Assembly: GCA_029582155.1 (NCBI GenBank)
Contig: CM055895.1
Location: 55,660,250 to 55,724,249 of the forward strand
Direction of reading: 5' to 3'
DNA length: 64,000 nt
From: Panopea generosa
Lineage: Eukaryota; Mollusca; Bivalvia; Adapedonta; Hiatellidae
Within the stretch, counting starts at the first letter, position 1, and each line of letters begins with the position of its first letter. Shown piece after piece: positions 35,179-48,225 of the stretch. The position numbers were made by a program, and so were the translations under genes. Under the pieces are notes generated by a model. The model was given only the letters and a program-made list of their open reading frames with translations, was not told where the DNA came from and searched no databases.

Positions 35179-37793
35179 GATCTCTGGGAGCGTCATGGTA
35201 CTATGTGAATATGGTGATCCCTGGGAGCTTCATGGTACTATGTGAATATGGTGATCCCTGGGAGTGTCATGGTACTATGTGAATATGGTGATCCCTGGGA
35301 GTGTCATGGTACTATGTGAATATGGTGATCCCTGGGGGTGTCATGGTACTATGTGAATATGGTGATCCCTGGGGGCATCATGGTACTATGTGAATATGGT
35401 GATCCCTGGGAGCATCATGGTACTATGTGAATATGGTGATCCCTTGGAGTGTGATGGAAATATGTAAATATCGTGATCCCTGGGAGCTTCATGGTACTAT
35501 GTGAATATGGTGATCCCTGGGAATGTCATGGTACTATGTGAATATGGTGATCCCTGGGAGCATCATGGTACTATGTGAATATGGTGATCACTGGGAGCGT
35601 CATGGTACTATTTGAATATGGTGATCCCTGGGAGCGTCATGGTACTATGTAAATATGGTCATCCCTGGGAGTTTCATGGTACTATGTGAATATGGTGATC
35701 CCTGGGAGCTTCATGGTACTATGTGAATATGGTGATCCCTGAGAGCGTCATGGTACTATGTGAATATGGTGATCCCTGGGAGCGTCACAGTACTATGTGA
35801 ATATGGTGATCCCTGGGAGCGTCATGGTACTATGTGAATATGGTGTTTCCTTGGAGCTTCATGGTACTATGTGAATATGGTGATCCCTGGGAGCTTCATG
35901 GTACTATATGAATATGGTGATCCCTGGGAGCGTCATGGTACTATGTGAATATGGTGATCCCTGGGAGCGTCATGGTACTATTTGAATATGGTGATCCCTG
36001 GGAGCGTCATGGTACTATTTGAATATGGTGATCCCTGGGAGCGTCATGGTACTATGTAAATATGGTGATCCCTGGGAGTTTCATGGTACTATGTGAATAT
36101 AGTGATCCCTGGGAGTGTCATGGTACTATGTGAATATGTGATCCCAGGGAGCGTCATGATACTATGTGAATATGGTGATCCCTGGGAGCGTCATGTGATT
36201 ATGTGAATATGTGATCCCTGGGAGCGTCATGGTACTATGTGAATATGGTGATCCCTGGGAGCTTTATGGTACTATGTGAATATGTGATCCCAGGGAGCGT
36301 CATGGTACTATGTGAATATGGTGATCCCTGGGAGCTTTATGGTACTATGTGAAAGTGGTGATCCCTGGGAGCTTCATGGTACTATGTGAATATGGTGACC
36401 CCTGGGAGCTTCATGGAAATATGTGAATATGGTGATTCCTGGGAGCGTCATGGTACTATGTGAAAGTGGTGATCCCTGGGAGCTTCATGGTACTGTGTGA
36501 ATATCGTAATCCCTGGGAGCTTCATGGTACTATGTGAATATGTGATTGCAGGGAGCATCATGGTACTATGTGAATATGGTGATCCCTGGGAGCTTTATGG
36601 TACTATGTGAAAGTGGTGATCCCTGGGAGCTTCATGGTACTATGTGAATATGGTGACCCCTGGGAGCTTCATGGAAATATGTGAATATGGTGATCCCTGG
36701 GAGCGTCATGGAAATATGTAAATATGGTGATCCCTAGGAGCGTCATGGAAATATGTGAATATGGTGATCCCTGGGAGCGTCATGGTACTATGTGAATATG
36801 GTGATCCCTGGGAGCGTCATGGTACTATGTGAATATGGTGATCCCTGGGAGCTTCATGGTACTATGTGAATATGGTGATCCCTGGGAGCGTCATGGTACT
36901 TTGCGAATATGGTGATCCCTGGGGATGTCATGGTACTATGTGAATATGGTGATCCCTCGGGGCGTCATGGTACTATGTGAATATGGTGATCCCTTGGGGC
37001 GTCATGGTACTATGTGAATATGGTGATCCCTGGGAGTGTCATGGTACTATGTGAATAAGGTGATCCCTGGGAGCTTCATGGTACTATGTAAATATGGTGA
37101 TCCCTGGGAGCGTCATGGTACTATGTGAATATGGTGATCCCTGAGAGCGTCATGGTACTATGTGAATATGGTGATCCCTGGGAGCTTTATAGAACTATTT
37201 GAATATGGTGATCCCTGGGAGCTTCATGGTACTATTTGAGTATGGTGATCCCTGGGAGCTTCATGGTACTATGTAAATATAATGATCCCTGGGAGCTTCA
37301 TGGTACTATTTGAATATGGTGATCCCTGGGAGCTTCATGGTACTATGTGAATATGGTGATCCCTGGGAGCATCATGGTACTATGTGAATATTTGTTGATC
37401 CCTGGGAGCTTCATGGTACTATTTGAGTATGGTGATCCCTGGGAGCTTCATGGTACTATGTGAATATGGTGATCCCTGGGAGCTTCATGGTACTATGTGA
37501 ATATGGTGATCCTTGGAGCTTCATGGTACTATTTGAATATGGTGATCCCTGGGAGTGTCATGGTACTATGTGAATATGGTGATCCCTGGGAGCGTCATGG
37601 TACTATGTGAATATGGTGATCCCTGGGAGCTTCATGGTACTATGTGAATATGGTGATCCCTGGGAGCTTCATGGTACTATTTGAATATGGTGATCCCTGG
37701 GAGTGCCATGGTACTATGTGAATATGGTGATCCCTGGGAGCTTCATGGTACTATTTGAATATGGTGATCCCTGGGAGCTTCATGGTACTATGT
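35179..37793. repeat. 37-bp minisatellite, about 70 copies
   Basis: Unit GATCCCTGGGAGCGTCATGG followed by TACTATGTGAATATGGT (37 bp). Variation is concentrated at the AGCG/AGCT/AGTG/AGCA positions and in TACTAT versus AAATAT. Occasional one- or two-base indels occur. It joins the 33-bp array directly at its right end. No coding role is visible. Confidence 0.97.
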
Positions 37794-40700
37794 GTATGAT
37801 GGGATAATAAGTGTCTGGGTAAATGTCTAGGTTAAAGTTTGTGATGGGAGAATTAGTGTCTGAGTTAAAGTGTATGATGGGATACTTGGTGTCTGAGTTA
37901 AAGTGTATGTTGGGATACTTGGTGTCTGAGTTAAAGTGTATGATGGGATAATTGGTGTCTGAGTTTAAATGTATAATGGGATAATTGGTGTCTGGGTTAA
38001 AGTGTAGGGTGGGATAATTAGTTGGGGGTAAAATGTATGATGAGAAAATTGATGTCTGAGTTAAGTGTATGATGGGATAATTGGTGTCTGGGTTAAAGGG
38101 TATGATGGAATAATAAATATCTGGGTTAAAGTGTATGATGGGATAATTGGTGTCTGAGTTAAAGTGTATGATGGGATAATTGGTGTCTAAGTTAAAGTGT
38201 ATGTTGGGATAAATGTTGACTGGGTTAAATTGTAATATGGGATAATTGGTGTCTGAGTTAAAGTGTGTGATGGGATAATTAGTGTCAAGTTAAAATGTAT
38301 GATGAGATAATTGATGTCTGAGTTAAGTGTATGATGGGATAATTGATGTCTGGGTTAAAGTATATAAAGGATAATTTGTGTCTGGGTTAAAATGTGTGAT
38401 GGGATTATTAGTGTCGAGTTAAAATGTATGATGACTTAATTGATGTCTGAGTTAAGTGTATGCTGGGATAATAAGTGTCTGGGTTATAGTGTGTGATGGG
38501 ATAATTGTTGTCTGAGTTAAAGTGTATGATGGAATAATATGTGTCTGAGTTAAAGTGTATGATGAAATAATTGGTGTCTTGGTTAAATCATGTGATGGGA
38601 TAATTGGTGTCTGTGTTAAAGTGTGTGATGGGATAATAGGTGTCTGAGTTAAAGTGTGTGATGGAATGATAAGTGTCTGGGTTAGAGTGTGTTATGGGAT
38701 AGTAAGTGTCTTGGTCAGAGTGTGTGATGGGATAATAAGTGTCTTGGTTAGAGTATGTGATGGGATAATAAGTATCTGGGTTAGAATGTGAGATGGGATA
38801 ATAGGTGTCTGGGTTAATGTGTGTGATGGGATATTGGTGTCTTGGTTAAATCATGTGATGAGATAATTGGTGTCTGGGTTAAAGTGTGTTATGGGATTAT
38901 TGGTGTCTAAGTTAAAGTGTGTGATTGAATAATTGTTATCTGAGTTAAAGTGTATGATGGAATAATAAGTGTCTGAGTTTAAGTGTATGATGGGATAATA
39001 AGTGTCTTGGTTAAAGTGTGTGATGGGATAATTAGTGTCTGGGTTAGTGTATGTGATGGGATAATTGGTATCTGGGCTAGTGTGTGATGGGATATTGTTG
39101 TCTGAGTTAAAGTGTATGCTGGGATAATACGTGTCTAGGTTAAAGTATATGCTGGGATAATAAGTGTCTGGATTATAGTGTGTGATGGGATAATAGGTGT
39201 CTGAGTTAAAGTGTATGATGGAATAATAAGTGTCTGGGTTAGAGTGTGTTATGGGATAATAAGTGTCTTGGTTAGAGTATGTGATGGGATAATAAGTATC
39301 TGGGTTAGAATGTGAGATAGGATAATAGGTGTCTGGGTTAATGTGTGTGATGGGATATTGGTGTTTGGTTAAATCATGTGATGAGATAATTGGTGTCTGG
39401 GTTAAAGTGTGTTATGGGATTATTGGTGTCTAAGTTAAAGTGTGTGATTGAATAATTGTTATCTGAGTTAAAGTGTATGATGGAATAATACGTGTCTGAG
39501 TTTAAGTGTATGATGGGATAATAAGTGTCTTGGTTAAAGTGTGTGATGGGATTATTAGTGTCTGGGTTAGTGTATGTGATGGGATAATATGTATCTGGGC
39601 TAGTGTGTGATGGGATAATTGTTGTCTGAGTTAAAGCGTATGCTGGGATAATATGTGTCTGGGTTAAAGTATATGCTGGGATAATAAGTGTCTGGGTTAT
39701 AGTGTGTGATGGGAAAATTGTTGTCTGAGTTAAAGTGTATGATGGAATAATTAGTGTCTGAGTTAAAGTGTATGATGGGATAATAAGTGTCTGGGTAAAA
39801 GTGTGTGATGGGAAAATAAGTGTCTGGGTTAAAGTGTGTGATGGGATAATAAGTGTCTGAGTTAAAGTGTATGATGGGATAATAAGTGTCTGGGTAAAAG
39901 TGTGTGATGGGAAAATAAGTGTCTAGGTTCAAGTGTGTGATGGGATAATAAGTGTATTAGTTTAAGTGTATGATGGGATAATAAGTGTCTTGGTTAAAGT
40001 GTGTGATGGTATAATTAGTGTCTGGGTTAGTGTATGTGATGGGATAATTGGTATCTGAGCTAGTGTGTGATGGGATAATTGTTGTCTGAGTTAAAGTGTA
40101 TGCTGGGATAATAAGTGTCTGGGTTAAAGTGTAGGCTGGGATAATAAGTGTCTGGGTTGTAGTGTGTGATGGGATAATTGTTGTCTGAGTTAAAGTGTAT
40201 GATGGAATAATAAGTGTCTGAGTTAAAGTGTAGGCTGGGATAATAAGTGTCTGGGTTGTAGTGTGTGATGGGATAATTGTTGTCTGAGTTAAAGTGTTTG
40301 ATGGAATAATAAGTGTCTGAGTTGAAGTGTATGATGGGATAATAAGTGTCTGGGTAAAAGTGTGTGATGGGAAAATAAATATCTAGGTTAAAGTTTGTGA
40401 TGGGAAAATTAGTGTCTGAGTTAAAGTGTATGATGGGATACTTGGTGTCTGAGTTAAAGTGTATGATGGGATAATTGGTGTCTGAGTTTAAATGTATAAT
40501 GGGATAATTGGTGTCTGGGTTAAAGTGTAGGGTGGGATTATTAGTTGGGGGTAAAATGTATGATGAGAAAATTGATGTCTGAGTTAAGTGTATGATGGGA
40601 TAATTGGTGTCTGGGTTAAAGGGTATGATGGAATAATAAATATCTGGGTTAAAGTGTATGATGGGATAATTAGTGTCTGAGTTAAAGTGTATGATGGGAT

Positions 40701-41793
40701 AATTGGTGTCTAAGTTAAAGTGTATGATGGAATAAATGTTGACTGGGTTAAAATGTAATATGGGATAATTGGTGTCTGGGTTAAAGTGTGTGATGGGATA
40801 ATTAGTGTCGAGTTAAAATGTATGATGAGATAATTAATGTCTGAGTTAAGTGTATGATGGGATATTTGATGTCTGGGTTAAAGTATATAAAGGATAATTT
40901 GTGTCTGGGTTAAAATGTATGATGGGATAATTGGTGTCTGGGTTAAAATGTATGATGGGATAATTGGTGTTGGTTAATATGTGTGATGGGATAATTGGTG
41001 TCAGGGTTGAAGTGTATGATGGGATAATTGGTGTTGTTTTAAGTGTGTGATGGGATAATAAATATCGGGGTTAAAATGTATGATGGGATAATAAATATCT
41101 GGGTTAAAGTGTATGATAGAATGATAAAAGTCTTGGTTAAAGTGCATGCTTGAATAATTGGTGTCTGAGTTAAAGTATATGGTGGGATAATTGGTGTCTG
41201 GATTAAAATGTAATATGGGGTAATTGGTGTCTGGGTTTAAGTGTATGATGGGATAATTAGTGTGTGGGTTAAAATATATGATGGGATAATTGGTGTCTTG
41301 GTTAAAGTGTAAAATGGGATAATTTGTGTCTTATTTAAGTGCATAATGGGATAATTGGCATCTGAGTTAAGTGTATGATGGGATAATTGGTGTCTGGGTA
41401 AGAGTGTATAATGGGATAATTTGTGTTAGAGTTAAAGTGTCTAATGGGATAATTGGTGTCTGAGTTAAAGTGTATAATGGGATAAATGTGTCTGAGTTAA
41501 ATGCATGATGGGATAATTGGTGTCTGAATTAAAGTGTATGATTGGATAATTGGTGTCTTATTTAAGTGCATAGTTGGATAATTGACATCTGAGTTAAATG
41601 CATGATGGCATAAATGGTGTCTGGGTTAAAGTGTATAATGGGATAATTGGTGTTGGAGTTAAAGTGTCTAATGGGATAATTGGTGTTGGAGTTAAAGTGT
41701 ATGATGGGATAATTTGTGTTTGAATTAAAATGTATGATTGGATAATTGGTGTGAGTTAAAACTATATGAATGGATAATTGGTGTCAGGGTTAT
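37791..41793. repeat. 33-bp minisatellite, about 120 copies
   Basis: Unit GTGTATGATGGGATAATTGG then TGTCTGAGTTAAA (33 bp, with 31-34 bp variants). Because 33 is divisible by three, an open 11-residue repeat appears on the - strand at 39600-39932, but frameshifts and stops elsewhere argue against a gene. Blocks of units are duplicated at larger scale. Confidence 0.96.
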
Positions 41794-43243
41794 AGCTTAT
41801 TGATGTATTCATTCCTTTGTTTTGTCTTATCTTTGTGAAAACAATACCTTATTGAACTAGTGATTCATTTTGCTGTGCATGAATCTTGTGTCCTTGACAC
41901 ACAAATTTTTTTCTGACGGCACATTGTTAAAGAATATGTTCATCTTGTTTGATGCATTGCTTTTGAGGTCGCAAGCTTTGAAAATATACAATTAGGAATC
42001 AGAGTTGGTGCTGGGCCTCTCTGATGACGTAAAAACATAAATGTGCATCAAATAAATACCATAAAAATTATTTTTTTCCAATATTTCCATATTCTGTCGA
42101 CTTGGTTATTAAATGACTGAATATTTTATCCACCAACTGGTTTTTATGTGAATAAACATGTGACACTCTGTGAATAATCAATACACAGTACAGTTATCAG
42201 CTGCGTGTAAACAAAGATTGTTCTCAATGAAATTTGAACTTACAAAATATAGAAAATGTGAAATTTAAGAGATCGGTAAAGGAAGGAATGTGTCAATATC
42301 TTCTTTATTGCTTAATTGATTGAAATAATCTGGTCACACTGGTCTATACATGTATGTAAAAATGTTTTCGTCCTTGTTTTTTTTTCAGCAGAAATACCAG
42401 CTTTTTTTACCGTCTAAAATGAAGGCACAATTATCTGATTGCGCTAATTTCAGATGTGAATCTGTTTATGTTTCTTGCAATAACTGTTCTAACAATAAAT
42501 TCAAAAAAAGATGTCACACTGAAATGTATATATCAAGCTTAGGACTTCATATGATGTATATATAACTTTTGTTCAATGAACACAATTAAGATCATAATAT
42601 TATAATAATATAAAGACAAAATTAAGAAGTTGTGAGGGTGGGATCCTAGGTACACCTCTTTCAGCTGTTACACACTTGTGTCCTTTCTTTTTTCCACATA
42701 TGGTTACAGATAGGTAGTCGCTGGCCAGTCAAACTTTCCAACCTATTATTTAATGGTAGATAATTTTTTTATGGTACTATTAATTCAGCTTCTTTCAAGG
42801 CAAAGCAAATGCAATATTTTCAATTTTACAGTGCAGAAGTTGAATTTAGTGGAGTGAGACCCTGCAGAATGTTTGACAGGGAGAATCTTGATTGTGAAGT
42901 AACTTGCTGCTCTTAGATGTCTTCAGTCTGTCATTGTTAGACGGTTGAGAAAGTGAGTGTTCCACTACCGCCATTACCAGGTATAGGAAAGGTGCTGTTA
43001 AAATTGTAAGTTATTTTGTTATTAGAAAATTTGATATAACAGTATGAAAGAAAATTTGTACAAAAGTCTGTTGTTCATATTTCTATTAATAAGTTTTATG
43101 GTGACATTGGCATAATTGTTTTAAATATTTTATTGTATCATTTCTAGAAATTCTAGACCACATTCTAATCAAACTTCTAACAAAATATTGACTTTTATAT
43201 AGTTATATAAGGCAGTGCTTTTTGCTGTTTTCCTTTTGCTTTT
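41794..43243. other. Unassigned; weak candidate for a GGCX 5' UTR exon
   Basis: About 42833-42980 lies between TTTTACAG and GTATAG and has higher complexity than its surroundings, so it could be a noncoding upstream exon. Nothing ties it to GGCX except order and strand. Confidence 0.15.
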
Positions 43244-44390
43244 TAGCTCTACTGGCCAAAAGCAAAAAGGCTTTGTGTCATGGTATTTGCCCATCATCCA
43301 TCCTTTCATTGTCCAACTTTTATCCATTAACTTTTCTTGTAAACACTCCAATTTTCATCACTCTGATCCTGATTGGTGTAATCCTGAGCAAACTTGCTCA
43401 GAATGTCATTGATCATGAAAGCTTCGACAAGTTCTTAAACTGACCACATCTGACCAGAATGGTTATGCAATGGTGTGTTGTCCGTCGTCTGCCGTAGGTT
43501 GTATGTTGTCTGTCATCCGTTAGAAGCACTTTCTGTTAAACCACTAAGCTAATTTAACTCAAACATCACATGGATGTTTCTATTGCATAGGAGACTATAC
43601 AGAAGACTATTTTTTTTATCTGAAATTCAAGATGGCCACCATTGTTGAAAATAGTCCAAAACTTAAAAAATCTTCTTCTCATGAACAACCAAACAGATTT
43701 ATAAAGTACTTATGTAGTAATGATAACCAGCTGTAGTTCTATTAGATTGTTCTAATGGTGTTCCTGGGGTTAAAAATGACCCCGCCCTGAGGGTTCAATA
43801 ATGGGACACATGTCATTATAATAAACATTAATATTTCTTTTTTTAAAAAGGAACTAATTTTGCCTATATTTTCACAGAAGCATTGTTTTAGTCAAGGAGG
43901 TTCAGATTTGTAAAAATGACTGGGTTCTACTGTCTTAAGGGATCAGGAAGAGCCCAAAAAGGGTACAAATTGGAAATTACAAAAATTGTTTTCTTAAGAA
44001 CCTGTCAGTCAAATTTGTTCATATTTGGCATAAATTATCCCTATTTGTAGCTGTTTGAAGGAAGATAAGAATTAAGAGGCTAATAGTTATATGGGCCCTG
44101 TTAGAGGACTTAGAATTTTACAAAGGGATACTTTGGGAAAAATGGAAAATTCTCGTTTTTTTCATCCATTTGGGCAAAATTATTATTCAAGTTGAGTTCT
44201 GAAGCATCATCTAGTCACAGAAAATAAGATTTGGTTTAATAAAGAAAATTGAATTTCCATAAGGGGCCAGGATGGGGTAGAAAAGGGTTAAAATAGAACA
44301 TTTTCAGAAATCTTCTTGTCAACAATGTCAGTCAAATTTGTTCATATTTGATACCGGTTATCCCAATGAGTATGGGTTTAAAGTTTAAAA
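43244..44390 (+). mobile_element. Hairpin/CTTG-family element E2, 3'-truncated
   Basis: Starts AGCTCTACTGGCC and is colinear with 53829-54720: shared ACATGGATGTTTCTATTGCA, AAATTCAAGATGGCCACCAT and GTCCAAAACTTAAAAAATCT. It stops matching near 44390, before the terminal hairpin. Confidence 0.75.
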
Positions 44391-47210
44391 CGGCTTGTAT
44401 TCACTATGTATCATAGTGCACTAGTCTTTCATGGTGATATGCATGAAGAATGAGTTTGCTAAATTTATTGACATGCTACAACAAGAGTATTGTATTATGA
44501 TGAGTGAGATTTTACAAACAAATCTACTTATTTGGAAGTAAACAGACACAGCTGCGTTAAGGAGTGTCTTATCAGTAAAGGCTTTCATCATGAGAGAGGC
44601 TGTAATTATTTTAAATCAGTTTGATCAGAACCAATTTCATAGATTGACGGATTGCGTTTCGCAGTTGTTAAATTTATGATTTCCATTCAAATCTTTAGTT
44701 AGGATTCAGCCATTTGCATTAAACTTTGTACATATAGGTATATATAGCTGATGTTGAGAAGAATGTTGGAATGGGATCGCTGGGAGTCAAGGTCATGGTA
44801 ATTGTTTAAAACTAAAAGCAGAAAAATTGTTTCTGTTCATTAACTTTAGTAAGGATTGAACTATATAAATGAAACTTTTTACATACGTAGTTACTGTCGA
44901 GATCAAGGTTGGGATTGCATATGGGGTCACTGGATTCAATATACTATTACTAAAAAATAAAGGTTACAGTTACTAATAATAGAAAATAGGTAGCTGATAT
45001 CAAGATTAAGGTTAGGATTTAAGGTTGTCAGGATAAAGGTAAAGGTTAAGTACTGTTACTAAAAATAGAAAATTGAAACACCCTCAGCTTGACAAAAACG
45101 TTGCAATTTAGTTTGGATTTAATAATCTTTCTTCAATATTGTTACATAGCATGATATTTTAATAAATCTGGTTTAATAGGAATAGCAATTTTGAATATGG
45201 TAGCCGTAAAAGAACTGCATTATATCAAGTATTGTATTATTTCGAATCTTGTTGAAACGGCAGTGTTCGTCGTTATCTTATATAGAGACTAAGGCTTGGA
45301 AGTCACTGGGTAAAGGTCACTGATGCAAAAATAAAATAGTGTTTGCCTGATAACTCTCAGATATGAGATATTGAATATAGTTTGGTACACAGATAACCTA
45401 TATCCAGAAAAAGGATGGGATTGCTTACTTTTCTAGTAATTATTCACTTTATCTCAGATTTAGTACTTTTTTCCTTTTATAAATGTTTGAGGTACATTAA
45501 CAAATGTATTGCTAATGGAAATCCTGGATTTCGTGGGATTCCCGTGTCTCTTGTTTTTTTTTTCAATAAAAAAATTATAAAATGAACTATTACAAAATAT
45601 ATATCTTTTGTTGAGAATGTAATTGCAGAATCTTATTTATAACAAATTATTGCCACATTATCGTATAACTCTAGTTTATTCTGTTATTCTGAATTACTTA
45701 AAGTTATATATACCGTATAAAATTCTGCTATCATTGGCAGCTGAAATTGATAAATTTGTGTTGTTTTATGTATGTAGTTTAAATTCAACATGGTCATATA
45801 CAGGACATTTAAAAATCGGTCCAGGGTTTTTATTGTCGTAAGAATCGATGCCGTAAGCATCACACTTTTTCCTTTTAGAACCACTCAACGTTATGCCCAT
45901 GCATGTATAGATATCCCAATACCCCACCCACCATGCAATTTTATTAGTTCCTTTATTTTTCATGCTATCTGTGTTTAATTTGACCAAACTTTTCTAAATC
46001 TGTATATTATTATTACCAACATCATGTATTCTCATTTACATGAACCAGTTTCAATCAATTTCACGCAAAAAATAGATTCAGGATGTAAACCGGAAGTATC
46101 GTGTATACCAGATATAGCCTCGGTTCGTCTCGAATCGGTACCACATTCAATGCTTTGAACATGTCAGAAGCACTATTTATTGAATGTGACATTTAAACAG
46201 ACTAGCCAATAGCAGTTTTATTCTCGCTAAACTATATATGAATATATGTAAACTTTCAACTCTGTCTCCTATTATATTATTATCCATTCATTAAATAAAT
46301 GATGACTGTGACGTTAGCGTGCCTGGGATAACATCAAAGGGATATTGTAAGAGTGAAACATACATGATTTCAAGTCCTTGAAAGTGACATGCTTATGTTG
46401 TTTCTTTTTGAAAATTGAAGCATGTTGTAGGATTGTGAAGTAAGTTATATGGAAGAATTATACTAAATTAATGGATAAACCAAAGATATATAAACGGTAT
46501 GGAATTTTATATCAATTATTTAGTTCAGGTTATGTTGACGATGCACCGATCTGTACTCTGTGGACAACTATTTTTCCAAACGTTATGACTAATTCAAACA
46601 ATTCCGGTCTGACATCAAAATAAAATCGGTCCAGGTTTGATCACTTTCCTTAATTAATGCCATTAATATTATAATTAAATTCATTGTTAAAAAACTCAAA
46701 CAAGTGATACTGGACGTTTTTATTAAATATCCTAATGACGCAAGCAATTTTCATTCCGAAAGTCGCAGCTTTAACTTAACCACTTGAAAAAAACAAACGA
46801 CATGAGCAATCAAGTTAACACATTACGGCTAACGGTATATCAAAGAAATTTCTGAAGTAAAGACAACCGTTTTGATGAACCGATATGGGTCACGGATCAC
46901 ACATCGAAGCATGTTACTTAGCTTTTGACTCTAATGAAAATCTCCCCTACTATCGGTAATTTGACCACCTTCCGCAAAGCGGGTCAGAAAACAGTCAAAT
47001 GTTATTGCCGCAAGGTGTATTTCACAGCTTATTAAAGCATATATAGGTAATTTATACGAGAAAATATCTGGACCGACTTTTTACTAAATTTTGAAACGAA
47101 AACCGGTTTTGAATAGTAGAAAATTCAAAAAACGGAAAAAAAACCGGTGATTTTAGAAGACCTGGTCATATTTGAGCAACAATGTACTAAAAGAAGATGT
47201 TTTTATTTTT
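44391..47210. other. No recognised feature; region upstream of the GGCX coding exons
   Basis: AT-rich with several chance frames. No convincing promoter or first exon could be assigned by eye. Confidence 0.4.
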
Positions 47211-47861
47211 AGATCACCTAAGCAAAGCTCCAGGTGAGCTATTCTGATAGCCCATTGTTCATCGTCTGTCTGTAAACTTTTTTGTTGTGTGCACTCTAGC
47301 ACTCGCATTTTTCATTGGATCTTCAGTAAACTGATACAGTAGTTATGTAACCATAATATCTCGGACAAGTTCTTGAAATGGCCAAATCGGATTATTAATG
47401 TCAGAGTAATGGCCCTTGAAACATTAAAAAAAAATGCACTATTTGACCTTGTGTGCACTCTAGCACCCGCATTTTTCATTTGATCCTCACCAAACTTGCA
47501 CAGTAATTATATAACCATAATATCTCAGATAAGGTTTTGAACTGGCTAAATTAATTATTAATGCCAGAGTTATGGCCCTTGAAACATTAAAAAAATGCAC
47601 TATTTGACCGTGTGTGCACTTTAGCACCCACATTTTTCATTTGATCCTCACGAAACTTGCACAGTAGTTATATAACCATAATAACTTGGACAAATTCTTG
47701 AACTGGCAAAATTGGGTTATTAATGTCAGAGTTATGGCCCTTGAAACATTAAAAAATGCAATATATGACATTGTGTGCACTCTAGCACCTGCAAATATTG
47801 TCGTCTTTGGCATTGTCTCCTCTACCTAGGTGAGCGATTTAGGGCCATTGTGGCCCTCTTG
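47211..47861 (+). mobile_element. Hairpin/CTTG element E1, just upstream of GGCX exon A
   Basis: Starts AGATCACCTAAGC, followed by an inverted CCAGGTGAG that can pair with CACCT. Contains tandem units of about 161-164 bp (GCACTCTAGCAC or variant at 47291, 47455, 47616, 47777). Ends GGGCCATTGTGGCCCTCTTG, a hairpin plus CTTG. It is inserted at a T-tract (TTTTT before, TTT after). The end is 44 bp before the exon A acceptor. Confidence 0.72.
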
Positions 47862-47905
47862 TTTGTATGAATCTTTGATAATTTTGAATAAGGTTTGTTT
47901 TTCAG

Positions 47906-48225
47906 CAGCATGAGAATGAAGAAAGATAAAAGTGAGGATGAAGGAACCAGTGACATGCCTTCACAGAGGATGGAGCCACAGGAACATAAAGGCGGAGAAA
48001 CCAGTGATATGACTTCACAGAGGGTGGAGCAAAAGGAACATAAAGACGGAGATATCAAGGAGGCATCATCACAGAATGAAAAAATATCTAATGTGAAACA
48101 AGAATGCCGGTTTCATCAGTTGTTTGGATTTAGCATTAGTGATTTGTCAAGTTGGAATTCTGTGATAAAGCTTCTGTGTCGACCCACTGACCCAGCCAGT
48201 CTAGGCATTCTGAGGATACTGTTTG
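47906..48225 (+). CDS. GGCX: GGCX exon A (first recognised coding exon)
   Basis: The acceptor TTTGTTTTTCAG ends at 47905 and the donor GTAAAA starts at 48226. ATG is at 47910, with a second in-frame ATG two codons later. It codes for a lysine/glutamate-rich tail with two imperfect repeats (EPQEHKGG and EQKEHKDG), then the conserved [15 protein letters not shown] block. The exon ends after the first base of a Gly codon (phase 1). Acceptor use at 47908 (the next AG) is also possible. Confidence 0.88.

Noticed and set aside
35179..41793. CRISPR-like look of regularly spaced repeats
   Set aside because: The units are contiguous with no unique spacers, and the sequence is eukaryotic. These are minisatellites.
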